Below, in pieces: positions 16,522-19,779 of a stretch of DNA of 19,779 bases. Under the pieces are notes generated by a model. That model did not search any database and was not told the origin of the DNA. It saw only the letters and a list, made by a program, of their open reading frames with translations. Both the position numbers and the translations under genes were made by a program. Source of the stretch: an uncultured Clostridia bacterium (GTDB taxonomy: Bacteria; Bacillota; Clostridia; UBA1381); the NCBI GenBank assembly GCA_934463455.1, contig CAKSJU010000034.1:1-19779 (forward strand). The letters are read 5' to 3'. Within the stretch, counting starts at the first letter, position 1, and every line of letters begins with the position of its first letter.

Positions 16522-17480
16522 AAACTTACATCTCCTAACTTTCTTGAAATTCCGTTTGCAGCCAGCAGCATGATTATGTTAATAACCGATTTGAATACTC
16601 CCGCCGCCGTAGCAAACGAAAATCGTTGTGCTTTTATTCCGACTCTGTACACATATGTATCGATTACATCCGCAACCGACATTAATATTCTGTTCTCACC
16701 GTTATTTGTGAGCAGCAATATATCATCAAATCCCGCATTTAAAATGTTCGATACATTCAATATAAGTACAATAACAATCTGCGTCATTATGCACGGCAGT
16801 GTAATTACAAAAATCTGTTTAAATCTCGACGCTCCGTCAAGTGCCGCCGCTTCATAAAGATCCGGGCTTATACCGCTTATTGCCGCCATAAATATTATTG
16901 CATTAAAACCTGTACTCTTCCAAACATTTGCGGATACAAGAATTGTCCAGAAATAACTTGGATTTGACAGGAAATTAAGCGGCTCCTTTATAATTCCCAG
17001 TGACATCAGCACCGAGTTCACCGTTCCCCCGTCCATTGACAGCAGCGTTACCAACATTCCCGCAACAACAACCCACGATATAAAATGAGGCATGTATGTA
17101 ATCGTTTGAAAAAACCGTCTGTTCCTTATATTTGCTATCTCATTCAAGAGCACCGCAAGTATTATCGGTGCCGGAAAACCGAAAATAAGCTTCAGCATAC
17201 TTATAACCAATGTATTCCTCATTATCTCGACAAAATTTCTGTCGCTGAAAAACGCCTGAAAGTGCTTCAGTCCCACCCACGGACTTCCCAAAATACCCGT
17301 GTACAAATTGTAATCCTTGAACGCAACTATTATTCCGCACAGCGGAATATACGCAAATACCATTATCAGCAGTAATCCCGGAACAATCATACTCTGCAAT
17401 TCAATCTGCTGCCTGAATTTTCCGTTATTTAATTTCCTTTTTCCGCCGTTTGCTTTTTTGTCAGGCAAATGATTATTCAA
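16515..17480 (-). CDS. ABC importer permease (LplB/YteP-like)
   Basis: 321 residues. A basic, hydrophilic N-terminus (about 1-28) precedes the LplB-type opening VFAYIPLCGIIVAFKDYN. Six helices are expected, and the EAA loop is at about 210-229 (EAAALDGASRFKQIFVITLP). The start is TTG at 17478-17480, chosen because GGAGGT lies seven bases upstream and no in-frame ATG has a comparable site. It follows the zinc-ribbon gene by five bases and overlaps the second permease by seven, so the genes are co-transcribed and probably translationally coupled. It pairs with that second permease to import an oligosaccharide. Confidence 0.94.
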   Translation of the reverse strand: MNNHLPDKKANGGKRKLNNGKFRQQIELQSMIVPGLLLIMVFAYIPLCGIIVAFKDYNLYTGILGSPWVGLKHFQAFFSDRNFVEIMRNTLVISMLKLIFGFPAPIILAVLLNEIANIRNRRFFQTITYMPHFISWVVVAGMLVTLLSMDGGTVNSVLMSLGIIKEPLNFLSNPSYFWTILVSANVWKSTGFNAIIFMAAISGISPDLYEAAALDGASRFKQIFVITLPCIMTQIVIVLILNVSNILNAGFDDILLLTNNGENRILMSVADVIDTYVYRVGIKAQRFSFATAAGVFKSVINIIMLLAANGISRKLGDVSLW

Positions 17481-17485
17481 TTGAA

Positions 17486-17704
17486 TTACCTCCGTCTCTG
17501 TTCGTCCAAATCCATGCGTGTCCTGATGAGCTTATACCGAGTCCGAAATGATTCGTAAAGCTTTTGAACTTCCTCTATCGTTCCGTTAAACCCGCATTTC
17601 ATACATCGATATATTCCGTCCTCATCCTTGTCTATTACAACATCTATAAATCTGTTGAAGCAGCACGGGCATTTATAAATTATATCTTTTTTAGTTTCAG
17701 CCAT
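17486..17704 (-). CDS. Small zinc-ribbon protein of unknown function
   Basis: 72 residues, cytoplasmic. Two cysteine pairs, Cys12-x-x-Cys15 (in YKCPCCFNRF) and Cys34-x-x-Cys37 (in YRCMKCGFNG), spaced about 18 residues apart, form a plausible zinc ribbon. A helical, strongly basic C-terminal tail (about 43-72, ending DLDEQRRR) follows. It starts inside the last codons of the 561-residue gene (25-base overlap) and ends five bases before the permease start, so it is firmly part of the operon. The upstream GGGGG site is ten bases from the ATG. The fold would suit nucleic acid or protein contacts, but I do not recognise the family and no function should be assigned. The tight packing and intact ribbon argue that it is a real gene. 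Confidence 0.8.
   Translation of the reverse strand: MAETKKDIIYKCPCCFNRFIDVVIDKDEDGIYRCMKCGFNGTIEEVQKLYESFRTRYKLIRTRMDLDEQRRR
17488..17493 (-). promoter_or_regulatory. Ribosome binding site for the TTG start of the LplB-like permease
   Basis: GGAGGT on the minus strand overlaps the end of the zinc-ribbon gene and lies seven bases before TTG at 17478-17480. This makes coupling of the two genes likely. Confidence 0.65.
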
Positions 17705-19365
17705 GATTTCATAACCCCCGTTTTATTAATCTTTCTGTTAAGCTTAAGAGTATAATACGGTATGAATAATTCTCCGTCATCGGCTTCCGCCCAATCGGTT
17801 TCATCCGTGCAAAGCTCCACTCTTGTCGTAATCTGCGGTATTTCGGCATATGTACATTTTCCGTTTTCCACTCTTACCGCTTGTTTTTTATATAAATATT
17901 TTTCCGATTTGTCATCGACTCCGAGAGTAATTCCTCTCATTTCCTCGGGATATTCCGTAAATCCGTAGCTTCCTTTTAAATATTCGCACAGTTCGCATTC
18001 TCCATCGGATTTTTCAAGAATATGCCGTTCTATTCCTATGTCGTTTTCTCCGAAATCATATACGGTCTGAATTTTAATTTCGTATCCGTCCTTAAACTTC
18101 ATCGTTACCGGTGTCAACTTAACAATTGTTGTTTTTTCGGTGCGCTTTACATCGGAAACCTTGGTCGGATAAAAGCACATATCGAGAGTTTCTCCGCCGT
18201 GTGTCACAAGCAAAGTTGTTCTTGAGCCGTCACCGTAATGGTGTTTTACGCCGCTCCTCAGCTGTGACTGAATTATAAACGGATATGAATTGATAAGCGG
18301 TTTTTCTGCGTCAAGTCCCGTAAAAGCTTCATATTTTCCCGCATACGGTCTCAAGTCGCCTATAGAGCCGCCCTGAAACGCATCAACTAAAACTCTGTAC
18401 CCATTACTCATCAGCCAAAAATAATGCTTGCCCGAATCGTAAATTATATCCTTTGCAACGGCCGCCGTTTGAGAGCCTATCGGAACTGTCCTGCGATAAT
18501 ATTTACAGTATTCATTCATGGTCATACATTCAGCTTCACCTTTTTTGCAAAGCTCGGCGATATATTCAAGAGTTTCTCTGTAAATCGATTGCGTTATTTC
18601 GTCACTGTCAATCAGATTACTGCAATTGCTGAGCCAGCCGGAGGCTACATGAATATGATAATTCGACTTTACATTATTGTAGTCCTCCTGCATGCGGTAC
18701 TGGTCAATAAGATTGTAGTCATATACGTGCATTGCCCCTTCATTTCCGAGACCTCTTTGAACATTTGCCGGGTGACTTGCAAAAAAGTCATCCCTGCCCT
18801 CGTAGGCTTGAACAAGGTCACGGCTTAAGTGTGGAACGGCAACAACTCCCGACCAATCCTCCTCATCACAGGCAGGCCGTACAGAATGTGTTTTCGACGG
18901 ATACCATGCTGTCCACGACATTCCCTCGGAAAATAAATACCACGAATTATTGCAGCCGTGAAATACTCTTACGCCCTCTTCAAAGCAACCTGCAATAACC
19001 ATTGAAACCTCCGGGCAATAATCTTTGATTATTTTAATATAATCACTGCCGAGAATGTAATGTCCGACTGTTTTCGGCATATATCCGAATCGCTCTTTAA
19101 ACTTGTCGAACGTTTTCTTAACATATGCCTTTTTCTCCTCAATGCTCATGAGCCATGTAAACAATACCTCATCGTCATCCAGCCAAAGCATAACCTCATA
19201 GCCGTATTTTTCACTGTCTTTTTTTACCTTTTCAACAAGCTCTAAATTATCCAAATTCACAGCCCTCATCGAAAGAGTAATCATCAAATTCAAATCTATG
19301 CAAATCTGTCTTTGAAGTTCATAAGTTTCGGTAAGCTCCGGTCGTTGTATAATATTTACTATCAT
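17680..19365 (-). CDS. Uncharacterised 561-residue cytoplasmic protein leading the importer operon, possible NodB/GH57-like barrel
   Basis: 561 residues without signal peptide or membrane segments. The N-terminal half (about 1-290) alternates strands and helices: LNLMITLSMRAVNLDN, a GYEVMLWLDDDEV segment with an acidic cluster at 63-66, then KTVGHYILGSDYIKIIKDY. This layout recalls polysaccharide-deacetylase or GH57/GH38-type barrels, but I cannot find a complete deacetylase metal triad and make no catalytic claim. The C-terminal half (about 300-560) looks beta-rich, like the sandwich domains that accompany some glycosidases. The start ATG has AAGGA about nine bases upstream, and the gene is the first after a good promoter. 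Heading a sugar importer operon, it may act on the imported oligosaccharide in the cytoplasm. That is inference from position only. Confidence 0.65.
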   Translation of the reverse strand: MIVNIIQRPELTETYELQRQICIDLNLMITLSMRAVNLDNLELVEKVKKDSEKYGYEVMLWLDDDEVLFTWLMSIEEKKAYVKKTFDKFKERFGYMPKTVGHYILGSDYIKIIKDYCPEVSMVIAGCFEEGVRVFHGCNNSWYLFSEGMSWTAWYPSKTHSVRPACDEEDWSGVVAVPHLSRDLVQAYEGRDDFFASHPANVQRGLGNEGAMHVYDYNLIDQYRMQEDYNNVKSNYHIHVASGWLSNCSNLIDSDEITQSIYRETLEYIAELCKKGEAECMTMNEYCKYYRRTVPIGSQTAAVAKDIIYDSGKHYFWLMSNGYRVLVDAFQGGSIGDLRPYAGKYEAFTGLDAEKPLINSYPFIIQSQLRSGVKHHYGDGSRTTLLVTHGGETLDMCFYPTKVSDVKRTEKTTIVKLTPVTMKFKDGYEIKIQTVYDFGENDIGIERHILEKSDGECELCEYLKGSYGFTEYPEEMRGITLGVDDKSEKYLYKKQAVRVENGKCTYAEIPQITTRVELCTDETDWAEADDGELFIPYYTLKLNRKINKTGVMKSWLKLKKI

Positions 19366-19368
19366 TCA

Positions 19369-19404
19369 TTATGTTCCTTTCCGAATATTTGTCCTATTAA
19401 CCAA
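19369..19404 (-). other. Possible 11-codon leader peptide ORF
   Basis: A TTG-started frame (MVNRTNIRKGT) has AAGGAG five bases upstream. It lies wholly in the predicted leader between the promoter and the 561-residue gene, and its stop ends three bases before that gene's ATG. If translated it would couple to, or modulate, the downstream gene. The sequence has no runs of a single amino acid, so it is not a classic attenuator peptide. The AAGGAG could also be coincidental in this purine-rich leader. Confidence 0.25.
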
Positions 19405-19426
19405 TAAAACTCCTTTTGTTAATGTT

Positions 19427-19455
19427 ATTATACTATTTTTTATTATACATAACAA
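19427..19455 (-). promoter_or_regulatory. Sigma-A-type promoter of the importer operon
   Basis: TATAAT (19427-19432), a perfect -10, lies exactly 17 bases from TTGTTA (19450-19455), which matches the -35 consensus at four of six bases. Transcription would start near 19420, giving a leader of about 55 bases before the 561-residue gene. It sits between the terminator of the upstream glycosidase and the first gene of the unit, as expected for an operon start. The 19456-19560 stretch upstream is AT-rich and shows no clear operator. Confidence 0.7.
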
Positions 19456-19564
19456 CAACAAAACCAACAATAAATAATCAATATCAACTTTTATAATTGT
19501 TGCTTTAAAAATCACAATACAGTTAAAACATCCGGTTTTATATTGATTTTTACGTTCACAAAGC

Positions 19565-19610
19565 AAAAAAAGCGTGCTCGCTCCGGCATAAAACCGTGAA
19601 CGAACACGCT
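19565..19610 (-). terminator. Intrinsic terminator after the MGH1-like glycosidase
   Basis: Arms 19571-19586 and 19594-19610 pair with two mismatches and one bulge around a seven-base loop. They are GC-rich, and on the minus strand they run straight into a T-run (19565-19570). It begins about 35 bases after the stop codon at 19645, so it ends the upstream transcript. This separates that gene from the importer operon. Confidence 0.88.
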
Positions 19611-19644
19611 CTTTCAATATATCCATACTTATATGTTTTTTACA

Positions 19645-19779
19645 TTAAAATTCACTGACAGCTTTCCTGCCCTCATACCATGCTATCATATTATTTACAA
19701 GGAAATTCCAGGATTGAAACCCTTTGTTGCTTACTCCTGCGCCTGTGTCCGGATGGTAGTATTCATACATTGCCCCGCT
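19645..19779 (-). CDS. C-terminal end of a trehalase/GH63/MGH1-like alpha-alpha barrel glycosidase (partial)
   Basis: Only the last 44 codons and the stop lie in the window; the rest continues past the right edge. The visible piece, with MYEYYHPDTGAGVSNKGFQ then SWNFLVNNMIAWYEGR, closely follows the usual C-terminal ending of (alpha/alpha)6-barrel glycosidases of the GH63, trehalase and mannosylglycerate-hydrolase (MGH1)-like group, in which a Tyr-rich Y-Y-x-P-x-T-G segment precedes a final helix. An intrinsic terminator follows within 40 bases. Being co-oriented with the locus, it may handle related sugars, probably in its own transcript. The exact specificity needs the missing N-terminal part. 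Confidence 0.7.
   Translation of the reverse strand, partial: SGAMYEYYHPDTGAGVSNKGFQSWNFLVNNMIAWYEGRKAVSEF

Noticed and set aside
19369..19626. 85-codon minus-strand open frame between the partial glycosidase and the 561-residue gene
   Set aside because: Its first half runs through the intrinsic terminator and its second half through the promoter, and the product has no recognisable features. Only the last 11 codons are kept, as a possible leader peptide.
1..19779. CRISPR arrays, tRNA or rRNA genes, transposases, integrases or attachment sites
   Set aside because: No evenly spaced direct repeats, cloverleaf genes, rRNA segments or mobile-element proteins were found; coding density and codon style are uniform across the window.

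Overview
The window looks like the chromosome of a low-GC, Gram-positive, plant-polysaccharide-degrading anaerobe in class Clostridia, probably from a gut or rumen. The reasons are strong AGGAGG-type ribosome binding sites, S-layer homology (SLH) domains on exported proteins, an LplABC-type oligosaccharide importer, a YesM/YesN-type two-component pair, and moderate AT-richness. A SLH-rich pectin or xylan degrader such as the Monoglobus group would fit, but that placement is inference. Every confident gene lies on the minus strand, so the locus reads from right to left.

The right edge (19645-19779) holds the last 44 codons of a trehalase/GH63/MGH1-like alpha-alpha barrel glycosidase, closed by a clear intrinsic terminator (19565-19610). 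A good sigma-A-like promoter (19427-19455) then starts the first unit. It contains a 561-residue cytoplasmic protein of unknown function, a 72-residue zinc-ribbon protein, two ABC permeases and a lipoprotein solute-binding protein, all overlapping or tightly spaced down to 13955. No ABC ATPase is present.

A 70-80 base gap with a second plausible promoter (13909-13937) leads into the second unit. It has a sensor histidine kinase and an AraC-type response regulator (8-base overlap), followed by four large exported proteins. The first is a 1004-residue protein with an N-terminal beta-sandwich-like module and three C-terminal SLH domains. Next comes an 890-residue SLH protein with unknown beta-rich repeats. 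The last two are 913- and 914-residue glycosidases with clan GH-A (GH39-like) catalytic cores. A strong hairpin terminator (81-123) ends the unit.

Together the genes read as a Gram-positive polysaccharide utilization locus. Surface glycosidases cut a glycan, SLH proteins tie modules to the cell wall, the binding lipoprotein and permeases import the oligosaccharides, and the two-component system senses the substrate. The substrate cannot be named from sequence alone.

The most interesting signals are four. (1) A near-identical 12-bp RNA stem-loop sits 33 and 34 bases before two non-adjacent genes of the locus, and its base changes keep pairing in RNA. (2) A module of about 260 residues is shared by one glycosidase and by the non-catalytic SLH protein. 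(3) A small zinc-ribbon gene is embedded in an importer operon. (4) An unrecognised 561-residue protein leads that operon.
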